Shown one piece after another: positions 31,368 to 42,600 of a stretch of DNA of 64,000 nt; positions within the stretch are counted from its first letter, which is position 1, and each line of letters begins with the position of its first letter. Origin of the DNA: Gliomastix tumulicola (Eukaryota; Ascomycota; Sordariomycetes; Hypocreales; Bionectriaceae); NCBI GenBank assembly GCA_001599755.1, contig BCHX01000005.1, forward strand, positions 1,335,922 through 1,399,921, given 5' to 3'. A model generated the notes under the pieces. That model was given only the letters and a program-made list of their open reading frames with translations. It was not told the DNA's origin and ran no database searches. Made by a program: the position numbers and the translations under genes.

Positions 31368-34300
31368 TCATAACCCATAGTGAACATAAGGAACCCAGCT
31401 GAGAGGTACGTCGCCAAAGTCGACAGACACCACTGTTCTCCCACCCCTCTCTGGCCCCTCAATACAAACATCTTGGTCTTCTGAACCCTGCGGCACTCCA
31501 TCTCTGTGCCTTTGTAAAGTCGGCCTCATCCCCAAGGAGCTCACCCATTGATCTCGCAGAGTTCGTGTAGCCTTGTGCAATGCCCACGACACCGAAGCTT
31601 CACAGAGCCCATGCTCTCGTAGCCCCTCATACGTCAACTTCGCCATTTGCTGGCAGACGATATCCTCGACCTTCCACAAGGTCCCAATGACATGGCGAAA
31701 CCCTGCAAGTAGGCATCCACTAATGATATGCAGGCTCTCGTCCACAAAAGAGTCATTCTGGACCTGGCCCGTAGCACAGGCGGAAAGGTAGGCCAGTAAC
31801 GGTGGTGCAGGGAAGAGATTGATCTTGAGAAGGTCCTTGATCGTGATCGAGTTCTGCTTATCTCGGTCCAGTGCCAGGTAGCTCTCGAGGGGGTTGTCAT
31901 GGTCACTGAAGCCGTGTCCTGCAAAGTGAAAGACGCTGCATCCTGGCAGCTGGGCGAGAATCTGTCCCTTCGACGGCGTGGGCTGGACTGCTTGTAGCGA
32001 AAGCAACGTGCACAGATCTTGGATAGCAGAAATCTCCTGCGGCACACAGTGAAGACTGGCGCTTCCTGCTGTTGTCGCCATCCCCACAAGTAACGCCTGG
32101 CCGGAAGTAATAGGGGTCTGTCGGGAAGGGTTCCGTCGACTCCGAATGATAGAGCTGATTGACGGGTGATAGGAGGAAACAACTCTGTCAAGGACGGTAT
32201 TGGAACACTGTTCCTGTTCCACGTGGTAGCCAGCGGCATGAATGGGGACCTTGCCCAAAAGCCCAGTCATCACCCACCAGACATGAGGCCAGTCATCGTC
32301 TGCTGTAGGCGGCGACACAAAGCCCAGAACTTCCAGTACTGGGCTTGCAATACAGCCCCAAAGCCACTCCAGACACTCAGGGGTATTGAGAGCGCCCTTA
32401 TTGAGATACCTGACGAGTTGCCGTCTATCGAGTTGTGGAAGGGGTATGGCAGTGACCTGATGCCTCGAAACGATGATGGCGTCCGCGCGGAGAGGAGTGC
32501 TGTTCACAACGACAAGAGGTCCATCCTCTGCGGCTTGGAGAATGTCGTGTTTGCTGGGCGGAAGTAGAAACTGTTCAAAGCCTGGGCATCTGCGAATCTC
32601 GATAGCTAGTTCCTCGAACTCTTTGTCGACCTGTCTGCGACGCTCGCTGGTGCCTGCCCCTAAGCTCTCTGACCCAGCCTTAGCGAGCGTCTCGGGGCTC
32701 ACCGATGCTCTCATTTCTGTTCGAAGCTTTAGGAACCGTTGGGCTAGCTCAGGATACTGAGACTGCAAAGTCGACAAGTCGGTCCCTTGGTCTTCCATGG
32801 ACGAAGCAAATAGACCACGGCCCTTCTCGAGCATGGTCAGCACAGACATCGGCTGCTCTCCCGCCTGCAATCCGAGTGCAGCACACTCTGAAGCCAAGCC
32901 AGCCCATTCCCCTAAGGCGTGTTGCTTATCCGTATGGTCATTGGAGAAGCGAGGTGTCAGGTTGTGCATCAGATCAAGGGCAAGCCCACTAGCTCGGTAG
33001 GCCTCCAGCCACCGAAATCTCTCCGAGCATAGCACCATCAGAAGCCTGCCTGCTAGAATGCGAGCCCTTGGAGGAGACTGTTCTTGCTCTAATGATAGCT
33101 TCAATATGCTCATGGCCTCTGCCGCGTCTTCCTCCCCGTTGTTGTCGACATACTGGGAGCGGTTGCTTAGGCACACGCCTAGGCTGTAGAGAATATCTGC
33201 CCGTAAAGGGTGGTCGCGTGCCAGTAAGTCCACGGCCTCCTGCAACAGCGCAATGGCCTCATTGATATCTTCGATTGACCGAACCTGGAGATATCGGGTC
33301 CGCAGCGCCATAGCGGTGGCGCGGCGAATGCTCACTCGGTAGATGCTGTCAGTAGATGTGTCGCTGAGGATTTGTCTGAAAAGCGCAATGCTCCGATCGA
33401 TATCAACCATGTCTCTAAAGCGATCGAAACGTACAGACAGAGAAGCAGCAAGAGCTTCCGTGTAGGCAGAATGTCGACGGTGCCCTTGGCTGGCGTTGAC
33501 CACTCTAGTCATTATCTCAATGTGTCTCTCGAGATCCGCGCGACTCTCGGTTCTATGATATTTCTCCCCAATGTAGATGGCAAGATTGTGAGAGTACACG
33601 AGTTGGTCGGACGGATTTCCTTCCGGTATTTCTACCACCTCAGTAGCAATGTCGATGGCCGTATCTAGCTCGGCTAATGCTCCTGTGCGACGAAAGTGGG
33701 TGTGGTGCCCTGATGCAAGACTGGTGGCAAAGAATGGCCAGTCTGAATCAGTCTTGTCGAGATGTTCCAGTGCTTGTTTGATGTAGCCCATGGCCTTTTC
33801 GAAGCAGGTCAAGTTGCCAGAGCTCTCAAACTGATCGAAAAAGCGAAGTCCAATGGCGTGAAGTAGTTGAGGTCGAGATGGATGGTCGTCCGAAACTTCA
33901 AGAGCCATCATGCCCACTCTAATCGCCTCATTGAGATCATCTGTTTGCCCAGTCTTTTCAAAGTGCCTGCCGTATCTCACAGTAAGGAGAAGACAGCAGT
34001 TGAAAAAGGTGTCCTTGTCAACCCCTATGCTGACCGCCTTGATAACCGCATTAATGGCTCCCTCGAGTTCGGGGAGCGAGCCTGTCAGCTCGTATTTCAA
34101 ATCCAGGGCAGATCCAAGCGACATCCAAGACTTCTGGGCCGGCCCGTTCGACGCGAGTTTGATGGCTTCTTTGAATGCGATGACCGCCTCATCGATAGAG
34201 GATGCATCTTGAGTGCGACGATACCTCACGATGAGGTACTCCCCGACAAACCTCCATTCCATTGCCAGAGCACGCTCATATGACGATAGATTAGCCACGT

Positions 34301-34922
34301 TCACGACCGATGCTAGCTGAAGGGCCTGCTGAGCCAAATCAAGCGCTTCTCGAAGGTCTTGCTCATCGTCGGAATGTTCGAAGTGCGTTCCTAACATGGA
34401 ACCTGTGGCACCTATCAGCCATGCCCGAGCGGGATCGTTGAAGTCGCGGCTCGGGACAAACTTCTTGCTCATGGTGATGGCGGTGTTGAGATCATCCACG
34501 TCGCCCGAGAGCTCGTACTTGTGGTTGACCATAATGATTAGATTATACTGGCCTATGAATCTAGCTTTCATGCTCTCTGGAATTTGCTGTATAGCCTCCT
34601 GAGTGAGGTTGATAGCATCTTCTAGGACTTGAGGCGAGGCATTGAGCCTAAAGAGTCCGTGCATAATTGTTGCCAGATTGAGACTGTAGAATGCGCGCTC
34701 CACGTGGCCTGTTGAAACGAGTGAAATGGCTTTTCTCATCAAGGCCGTTGATTCCTCAAATTCGGTCGAGGAATATGTAGCGTCGGCGACTTCATAGAGC
34801 TCCAGCGCCCTGTCGTGCAGGCTGATTGCTTCATCTTGAGGATGACTCGCAGCCCCATTCTCTGCATTCTCTAATGCTTGTCGTCGTAAGAATTGGGGTA
34901 CGAGAAAGGCAAAACCACCCAT
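31368..34922 (-). CDS. TPR-CHAT protein (caspase-like peptidase fold)
   Basis: Single exon, 1184 residues. Residues from about 30 to 720 are many tetratricopeptide-like helical pairs of the fungal type, with repeated A-I-x-L and SLG/ALA patterns (for example DINEAIALLQEAVDLLARDH). The C-terminal third is a CHAT domain, a clan-CD cysteine peptidase fold related to caspases and separase. The His box is VFHFAGHG with His1003, and the Cys box is LAYLSACATGQ with Cys1049, 46 residues apart, so the dyad appears intact. The domain continues through GTLWKVEDIVCQQM. TPR-CHAT proteins cut partner proteins after a signal; in bacteria and fungi some activate pore formers or act in immunity. The gene follows an NLR-like gene on the same strand by about 400 bp. 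The target of this one is unknown. The start is the first ATG of the frame. Confidence 0.92.
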   Translation of the reverse strand: MGGFAFLVPQFLRRQALENAENGAASHPQDEAISLHDRALELYEVADATYSSTEFEESTALMRKAISLVSTGHVERAFYSLNLATIMHGLFRLNASPQVLEDAINLTQEAIQQIPESMKARFIGQYNLIIMVNHKYELSGDVDDLNTAITMSKKFVPSRDFNDPARAWLIGATGSMLGTHFEHSDDEQDLREALDLAQQALQLASVVNVANLSSYERALAMEWRFVGEYLIVRYRRTQDASSIDEAVIAFKEAIKLASNGPAQKSWMSLGSALDLKYELTGSLPELEGAINAVIKAVSIGVDKDTFFNCCLLLTVRYGRHFEKTGQTDDLNEAIRVGMMALEVSDDHPSRPQLLHAIGLRFFDQFESSGNLTCFEKAMGYIKQALEHLDKTDSDWPFFATSLASGHHTHFRRTGALAELDTAIDIATEVVEIPEGNPSDQLVYSHNLAIYIGEKYHRTESRADLERHIEIMTRVVNASQGHRRHSAYTEALAASLSVRFDRFRDMVDIDRSIALFRQILSDTSTDSIYRVSIRRATAMALRTRYLQVRSIEDINEAIALLQEAVDLLARDHPLRADILYSLGVCLSNRSQYVDNNGEEDAAEAMSILKLSLEQEQSPPRARILAGRLLMVLCSERFRWLEAYRASGLALDLMHNLTPRFSNDHTDKQHALGEWAGLASECAALGLQAGEQPMSVLTMLEKGRGLFASSMEDQGTDLSTLQSQYPELAQRFLKLRTEMRASVSPETLAKAGSESLGAGTSERRRQVDKEFEELAIEIRRCPGFEQFLLPPSKHDILQAAEDGPLVVVNSTPLRADAIIVSRHQVTAIPLPQLDRRQLVRYLNKGALNTPECLEWLWGCIASPVLEVLGFVSPPTADDDWPHVWWVMTGLLGKVPIHAAGYHVEQEQCSNTVLDRVVSSYHPSISSIIRSRRNPSRQTPITSGQALLVGMATTAGSASLHCVPQEISAIQDLCTLLSLQAVQPTPSKGQILAQLPGCSVFHFAGHGFSDHDNPLESYLALDRDKQNSITIKDLLKINLFPAPPLLAYLSACATGQVQNDSFVDESLHIISGCLLAGFRHVIGTLWKVEDIVCQQMAKLTYEGLREHGLCEASVSWALHKATRTLRDQWVSSLGMRPTLQRHRDGVPQGSEDQDVCIEGPERGGRTVVSVDFGDVPLSWVPYVHYGL

Positions 34923-35324
34923 ATTCGGCCTTGGTCTTCTAGAGATTGCAGCGAAGAGTTAGACGCAGGGACTGTGACTGTTCATTTCTTCAAAGTTAGA
35001 CCGTACGCATGCTTCTAGGGGAGCAATGGTGATATCTTTTCATACCTTTCTTTCTGCGCACAAAATCTCTCATTTTGGTGCCCGCCTGAATGCTGAAACA
35101 AGGCGACTGATGGGGTAGGATGACGGCGGTTCGCAAAGGTGGCCGCTGTGGCCTCGGGCATGCAGGCCAGGTAAGCACAGCGCCACGGCGCATAAAATGG
35201 GCCGTTCAGGTGACCATGCTGTGCCCTGTAGAGGGTACTAACGCCATGCGATTGGCCGCTGTTCCCAGCGCGTTGTGGTCAGGCCTACCATGCTTGACGC
35301 CCCCTTTCCTGCAAGGCGTGCGCA
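34923..35324. other. Short spacer between the NLR-like and TPR-CHAT genes
   Basis: About 400 bp; the end of the NLR-like gene and the promoter of the CHAT gene must share it. No repeat or extra gene is visible. Confidence 0.45.
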
Positions 35325-38300
35325 TTAGTCTGCTGCGCCACTGGGATGCGTAGGCAACACTGCCTCAAAGTGACCCTCGTCAGGCAACGCGTCGAGAAAT
35401 CTGGTAGCGTTTCTGTCTTCGTGCATGATCTCCAGACATCTTTGTCCGCGCGGTCGTTTCCAGTGGCTCTGCATCGAGTCCAGACGCGAGAAGAGCTTAT
35501 GGCAGCCACCACACCTGTGGGGATGATTGTTCTGGTGTGAGTTCTCATGCCGTGTGCAGTCACTTTCCCTTGCAAACCCCCGCTGACAGTAACTGCAGCT
35601 GAAAGGCCTTTCCTTGGAGTGAATGCGCATGTGCGAGTCGTAGTTGAATTTCTTGTGGAAGATTCTGGAGCACTTGATGCACTCAAAAGTTTTTGGCCCG
35701 GAGAGCTTCTGTATCTTGGCCGGTCGCTCCGGCGGACTCTCCGGCCTTCGAGTGCCGGGGCTTGCGGGACTTGCTTCCCCATCTGTGGTATATTCACCAT
35801 CTGCCGTACCATCCATCTCGATATCCAGCTGATTTGGCAACAATCCTTCTCCAGGCGGCTGCGACGATGAGCCCTGCTGCGACCCGGGTGTGAAAGAACT
35901 ATTGGTTGGCGAGCTCGATGATGTGTTCTGGTTTGTGCTTGAGCTGGCAGTCGCTTGCGGCGGCTTTGGCGGCGGCTTGGAGGGCGCTGGAACCTTCCTT
36001 TTCTCATTTTGCGTGGGAAACTGGTTGGTCGGATCGTTCCCCAGCGAGTCATGCGTCAGTTCCAAGTGCTTCTGTAGATCATGAGACTTCGAGAACCCAA
36101 GCATCGAGTTTGGACACCCGTCAAAGGTACATCTGTAGGGTCGTTCGTGTTTCTTCAGGTGCTCGTCGCGGAGGAGCCTGCTGCTGAAGCCTTGGGTGAA
36201 ATGGAGACAACTTAGTCTCGGGCACTTAAAAATGTCCTTGCCGTACTTCTGCTCCATGGCGATCCGTTCGTTATCGTTTCTCTGAGACTCATCCCACACA
36301 CGTTCGATCCGCAGTCGAACCGTGGCTAGCACGTCGAGGAGATCAAGAATGATCTCCGTTGACAGGATGGCTGTATGAGAGTACACCATTTTGCGACTCC
36401 ATCCAAACGCGTACTCTAGCTTCTTGTAGAACATCTCAGATTGGAAGGGCTTCAGCTTTGCAATGTGACGGTCTGCGACCGGAGTTAGCTTGGAGGGTTT
36501 GCCCCAATGTTCATCAAGAAATACACCCAGGGACTCTGAGATGTCGGATAGGGCTCCTTCAGCTTCTGAATCGTCGCTTTTGGTAGCTTCTTCGAGATGA
36601 AGTACCCAGTTCGAGATGGCGTAATCCATGAATGAGTAGTAACCACTGCGGATGTTCTCATCGATTGCTTTCGCGCCTTTGCACAGAGCTGGGAGGTTCA
36701 GATAGCTGATACACAGTTGTGTAAGCTTCACATGTTCGTCGTACATGTTGATGTACGTGACGTGATCACCTTGGTGGTTGACGTATTTGCCCTCGGTGAG
36801 GAACCTGCGTTTTGTTAGTGACGTAACGCACCACGAAGGGGGCACACGAACCATCTCGCGGTGATATGGATAAACTTAATGGAGCCGTCGTGGTGATCTT
36901 CTATCAGAGAACCACAGATTTCTTTTGCGCCAAGAACAAAACTCTTCCTCTGCAGATCGACCCTTTGGTTCTCGAGGTCAAGTGATTTGGCGCCTTGAAT
37001 CTCGTGCCACTTGAGTGGTCTCTTTGCGCACACGAGCCACCCGAACAGCATGAAACAGTACTCTCTCTGTTTTTCCGACTGGCAATCCTTGAGAATTCGT
37101 TTCATGATACGGTCGTACCTAGCGCAGTACGTTAGTCTTAACCTTTGGATCAATCGGTATATCTGTAAACCCACGCTTCGTTGATGTCACGGGGGAAGTC
37201 TTTGAACTTCAACTCTGCTTCAAGATCCTCGAGCGTGAGATGGCCGGAGAGATGCTTGCAGATCAGCGTGGCCAGCAAGAAGATACCTAGTCGTCTCCGT
37301 TAGAGACATGCCACCTGCACCAAAATGTGACATGCCACTTACCACCGCAAGAGTCTGGGATCCTGTGAGAAATATCATCCCTGGCCCGGTCTGTGATTCC
37401 GAATTTGTCTTGTATCTTGGCTACCTCTATCCTGGCAAATGTCGCGACGTCGCTCTTGTTGTCCTCTGCCTGTATTTTGAGACTCGTGATGCCGGAAAAG
37501 TCTCGCCGTTCCCGGGTATCGCTTTGGCTGACGAACAATACACGCAGCTGGTTTGAGTTGGCTGGCGGGAGGCTTTCAACGAGCTTCTTGAACCAGTGCA
37601 CGATTCCTTGCCGCTCCTCTTGCGCGCATTCATCGATACCGTCTAGAACAATGTAGGCGCTTGGGCAGGCTTGGAGTGCTTTTCCGAGAAGATCCTCAAC
37701 GACATGCCTTGTTCGGAGGATTGTGTGCTTGCTGTTGCGGTAAACAGAGTGCGGGTAAGCTACCATTTGCGGCTCATGAGTGAGGAGCTGGAGCAGTAGG
37801 CTTCTTCCAATCGCGACGAAGTTATCCCTTTCGCTGTCTCCCTCCTTGCAGTAGAAATAGAGAACCGTGGGCTGGAAATTGCGAGTCCATGTGTTGGGCT
37901 TTTTTATCTCATCCACAACCATGGATGCCAATACGGACTTGCCAGCCCCCGGCAATCCGTTCATCCAGAGAAGAGAGTATGAAGACATCGGATCGAACCA
38001 CTTTTTGAACTGTGCATTGTCGAAGAGCCAGCGGCCTGTGCCCGGAATTTGAGCCCTTCTGAGGGTGTCATGGTCGTCTTCGAAGTCGGCTCCCTGGAGC
38101 CACGTTCGGAGTTCTCTGAAGTGCTGTTCGTTTGTCTCGTCACGTTTTTCGACTATTCTCTTCTCTCTGTTCTCGCGATTGGATCGGTATTCGGCTAGGG
38201 ACGTGTTTCCGATGATGACACTCCGGTGGTCTTTCATTGCTGCGATAATCTCCCCGAAGGTCGCCTTGTGCGTCTTCCACGAGGAAGCGAATACCTGTTT

Positions 38301-39011
38301 CCAGTCTAGCAGGCGTCAGCGGGCTCCAAGTATCTGCTTCTCGCTGGGGATGCCTACTTGATTTGTCGAAATAGTGCAGTGCCTTAGAATGGAAGTCTAG
38401 AATGCATTCGTAGACCTCGGCAAGAACAGATCCCAGATGAGCGTCTCGGGGATGGAGGTCCCAACTCTGCTGCAGGAGCTTCATCGTCCCACCGAGGTCC
38501 TGATAGACCCCAACCAGCTCATCGATTGCTTCGACATGGGTTCTTGCAATTTGCAGAAGAAGTTTCAGAGGGCCCTTCAGCAATTTCTGTTAGTGGCAGA
38601 TCAAGATCAACGCACGCCGAGCAGTGATGGCGGTGGCGGCGGTGGTAGAGCGAGGAGGAGAAATATGAAGAGGAGCAGGAGTACAAGTCTTACCCAGATA
38701 AAAGCCACAATCTCGTGAACCTGACAGTAAACTTCGATGACTTTACCGAACTCATCCGCCGCCTCGAGGAAGGCCCGAAGCCTCCCAAAATTTCTCAAGG
38801 TGCGTCGAGCGTGGTGCTTAGTCTGGGTATCGTTGATTTCCTTTTTCAAGTCGTCGATTGTGGTCAGACCAAGATCCCGCGTGCCCTTCTTCCTCTTCTT
38901 CTTGAAGGCCTCTAGCGCTGCGACGAAGGGTGAGGCGAGTCCGCTAGTGCTAGCATTGCCAGCATTGCCAGCATTGCCATGGACATTGGCGTTACTTGGG
39001 ACGCTTGCCAT
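35325..39011 (-). CDS. NACHT/STAND NTPase with C-terminal C2H2 zinc fingers (NLR-like)
   Basis: Six exons on the minus strand, 39011-38694, 38586-38358, 38305-37343, 37286-37175, 37118-36852 and 36804-35325, give 1122 residues in frame. Residues 1 to about 230 are a helical N-terminal region (AFKKKRKKG, then FGRLRAFLEAADEFGKV) of the kind seen before NACHT in fungal STAND proteins. The NTPase follows: Walker A is NGLPGAGKS with Lys305, and Walker B is VLDGIDE near 402-408, followed by SGITSLKIQAEDN and a winged-helix-like part. Instead of WD, ankyrin or TPR repeats, the C terminus has about five C2H2 fingers: two near residues 822-885 and three near 1010-1095 (for example FECIKCSRIFHKKFNYDSH), with a Ser/Pro/Gln-rich linker between. 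It probably acts as a nucleotide-controlled switch. The ligand is unknown, and it is unclear whether the fingers bind DNA or protein. Confidence 0.88.
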
Positions 39012-39684
39012 GCTGGGAACGGACTGGAAGCACCTGGAAAGCAGCTGTCATGTATGTAGTGAGGATTGGGGCGCGTCCAACGATGTCCAACCCTGGGGGC
39101 ATTGGATTGTTGATGAAAAGTGTAGAAGTTTTGGTCAAGGAGAGGCAGGACTGGAAGTGCAAGAATTAGATGTCTGATGGTTCGCAATGGCGGTAAGTGG
39201 TCGGTGCGTTAGGCGTCCTGCAAGGAGACCCTCTCAGGCGGCCTGCCAGCGCAGCCTCACTGTTGGTTGCTTACACTGCCCGGATATGTACCAGCAAGTA
39301 CCGGTGCGTCCACAAGCGCTGCATATTCGGGCGAATATACCCAAGAATACTTGCCCACGCTCGCATGTGGACACGAAAAGGAAGGCACTGCCCTCGCAAT
39401 TGTGCACATCCAGCGCCGAATGTCTCAAGATTGGGCATTTGCGAACCACGAGGCAACTGCATCCACGAGTAGCGCCTGTTGATCTCCAGTGCTTTGGGCA
39501 GTGCTGGTCATTTCTTTCCAATTCCCCCTCACTTCTGCGATGTTCTCCCGTACCACATATCGAGCTTCATGCACCACACAATTCCTCTCACCGACCACGC
39601 ATCCCTCGCGCCATCGAGCATTCGACTGTATGCTTGGGTGTTCACCAGGCTCAAGCCTTTGCCCAACTACGGCCTCTGTACAAG
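39012..39684. other. Divergent promoter region between the NLR-like and SNF2 genes
   Basis: About 670 bp serving two divergent genes. The SNF2 frame stays open upstream to 39187, but its translation has no protein character, and I see no TATA box. Confidence 0.45.
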
Positions 39685-42600
39685 ATGACATCTCATAAGC
39701 GCACATGGGCCGAGATCACCCACGGCACAAGCGGAGATCTCCCATCCGATCAAAACTTGATGCCTCATTGGAACGACGAATGGCGATACCCAGATCCGAG
39801 CCTCGACCAATGGCAGTTGGACCAGATTAACAACAAGTTTGACGCTTCTATCGCGACACCCACGCCGTTCATCGAAGCAGGCGCCCCTCCATCTTCATGT
39901 TGCTATGGGAGCGTACGTACCCTTCCCCTGATTGAACGGCACGCAGTTGAAGAAAAGCTTGAGCCACATACAATCCCAAATTATACGGTCTTGTAGCTCA
40001 AGTATTTATTCGGGTACTGACTACTAGTATGGAGCTCTAGATAATCGATGTCAAGTGCCAGCTTCTTCCTCGCAGGTCTCGTAATGACGCAAAGTCATGG
40101 GATGTGGTCAAATCTGGTGATTTCTATGGCCTGTCCGTAGGTACATCCGGCGACATGATTGCCATGATCAATAAGCAGACGTGTCAGCAAATCACCGAAG
40201 TTGGCCGCATCCCTACCGTCCGTTTCACCGCCCACCTTCTTCCCCAAAGCGACAAAGACAACAAAGTCGGAAAAGACGGCAAAGGCAAAAGAGACGACAG
40301 GAAGTCGGAATCTGACCTCCTAGTCGATTTGAACGTCTTCGGAAACTACGACGACGCAGATGAAGTAGGCAGGCTGCTGAGCGACGAAGGCATATCACTA
40401 CAAAGGCCGCTCGAAGGCGCAGGCGGTGCGAAGTATTACAATCCGCATTATTTCCACCTTCGCCATTCTGCCGAAGCCGATGCAGCTACGGCAAGCGCTG
40501 ACCTTGACGCTGTGTCGACGGAGGAATCCAACGAAGCCGATCAGGAGCATATAACCTCGATAATGGACTCTCTTTCTCACGGAAACCTCCTCCGTGAACA
40601 CCAGGTGGATTCCAGAATCCGGAGCATCCTGCTGCCGTAAGTTTTACTCCCACGTGGCGAAATAAATACTTGGTTCGGGGAGACAACGTAGACTGATCTC
40701 AATCACCTATAGGCACCAGAAGTTTGCGGTAGACTTCATGTTACAACGCGAGAGAGCCGAGCATTGCGCTGAACTGAGTCTCTGGCGCTACAACGACGAC
40801 GACGAAGAACGCACATTGTAAGTAGAACATGCCGGGACAGTATGAGAACGATTGGTACTAACATTTGATCCTCCCAGCTGGCAGCATAAAATAACAGAAG
40901 AGACTAATTCGGCCCCAGAAGAGACACGCGGCGGGATCCTTGCCGACGACATGGGTCTTGGAAAGAGTCTGACGACGATTTCCCTCATTGCGAGCACGGG
41001 CGATCAAGCCTCTGCTTTTGAGAGATCTGGAATAACCGGTGTATCTGAATTCGGCTCTGCGGTCCCCAGGCTCCAGCCATGTGCAGCAACGTTGGTTGTT
41101 GTACCTTCATCCTGTTCGAGCTCCTCCCCTCGATCCCTCACTGTTGGGTGCTAATACGATTGCTTGCAGTGCTCATTAATAGCTGGATTGAACAGGTTCG
41201 CAAGTAAGTCCACTTTCTCTCAAAATGAGAACTAATACTAAAGAATGCTAACGAACACGGTTCTTCATAGTCATACTTTCGCAGGAAGCTTCTCATGCTT
41301 CAAGTATCACGGAGAAGGACGAAAAGAAGCGATTTCAGACATCCGCCGAGCTCATATCGTCCTCACCACGTACGCTACGCTGGCTGCTGACAATAACAGC
41401 AAGGGCAGCGTTATCAACACACTGCACTGGTACCGTCTAGTGCTGGATGAGGGTAAGGCAGAGATTGCGAGAGCCTGGCGAGCTTGTGCTAATGGTCAGC
41501 GAAATAGCTCATGAAGTCCGAAACATAAGCACGAAAAGACACCAGGCAGTCAATAATGTGACGGCTCAACATCGCTGGTGCTTAACTGGCACTCCTATCC
41601 AGAACACGCTGGACGACCTGGCAGCCCTCGTGGCGTTCTTGAAGGTGCCGATATTGGAGGAACGGCACAAATTCCGAAAGTTCATCACACCACACAGCGG
41701 GATGAGCGCGGGCTCTCGATACCAGAGTCTACAGACCCTCCTCGGCGCGATCTGTCTCCGCCGGACCCGCGAAGTTCTCAACCTTCCAGAACCAGAGTCA
41801 AGAACCAGAGAAGTCTTGCTGACCGAGAAAGAAAGAGCCGACTATATCGCCGTCATCGAGAGGAGCAAAGAACTCGTTGATATGTCCGTCAGCAAGCGGG
41901 GTACTCGCACTCTCAATGCTGCAGTCCTGGAATCTTTGCTCCGACTGCGTCTGTTTTGCAACAGCGGTCCCGCGGGTATCACGTACTCGGAAGCCGATGG
42001 AATACCGTCCGATCCCGACGAGGCGTTGAGCTATCTTCAGCAATGCGACAAGGCAGACTGTGTCTATTGCAAGCAAATGATATACTCGCTCAATACGGGC
42101 AGAAACACTGAGGGTGCACACATGGTATCCCCATGCAAGCATCTAGTGTGCTACCAGTGCATGGGTCATTTTCAACAGGATGGCAGAAAGTGCCCGAGTG
42201 CGAACTGTGCCGGCAGGAAGAAAACCGCCCCCGGGGCGAAGCACGATAAGAGATCCTCGACAAAATCTTCTAGCGCCCAGAAGAAGCAGAAGTTAGATTC
42301 CGCTATCAGCACTTATGCCTATCCATATGAAACAGGTGAGGCTCCTTCAAAACTGAAGGCCTTTCTCGAGGACATCGAGTCGGAGATGTCAGCTTTCCCG
42401 AAACCGAAATGGTATGTCAACACGTGCTAAACTTTTCTTGCCTGAATACAAGTGACTCGGTCTAATATCGGCGTTTTCGATAGCATCGTCTTTTCCTCCT
42501 GGACCAAGACCCTCTACCTCGTTGGCCACCTCTTGTTTAGACGTCGGATCCAGTTCGAAATGATCCATGGGTCATTGTCGGTGAATACTCGAATTGAGAA

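Noticed and set aside
39187..39684. In-frame N-terminal extension of the SNF2 protein
   Set aside because: Its translation has no protein character; the ATG at 39685 starts the conserved-looking part.
40041..40075. A 14-base micro-exon and 21-base intron in the SNF2 gene
   Set aside because: The intron would be far too short, and reading straight through gives IIDVKCQLLPRRSRND in frame.
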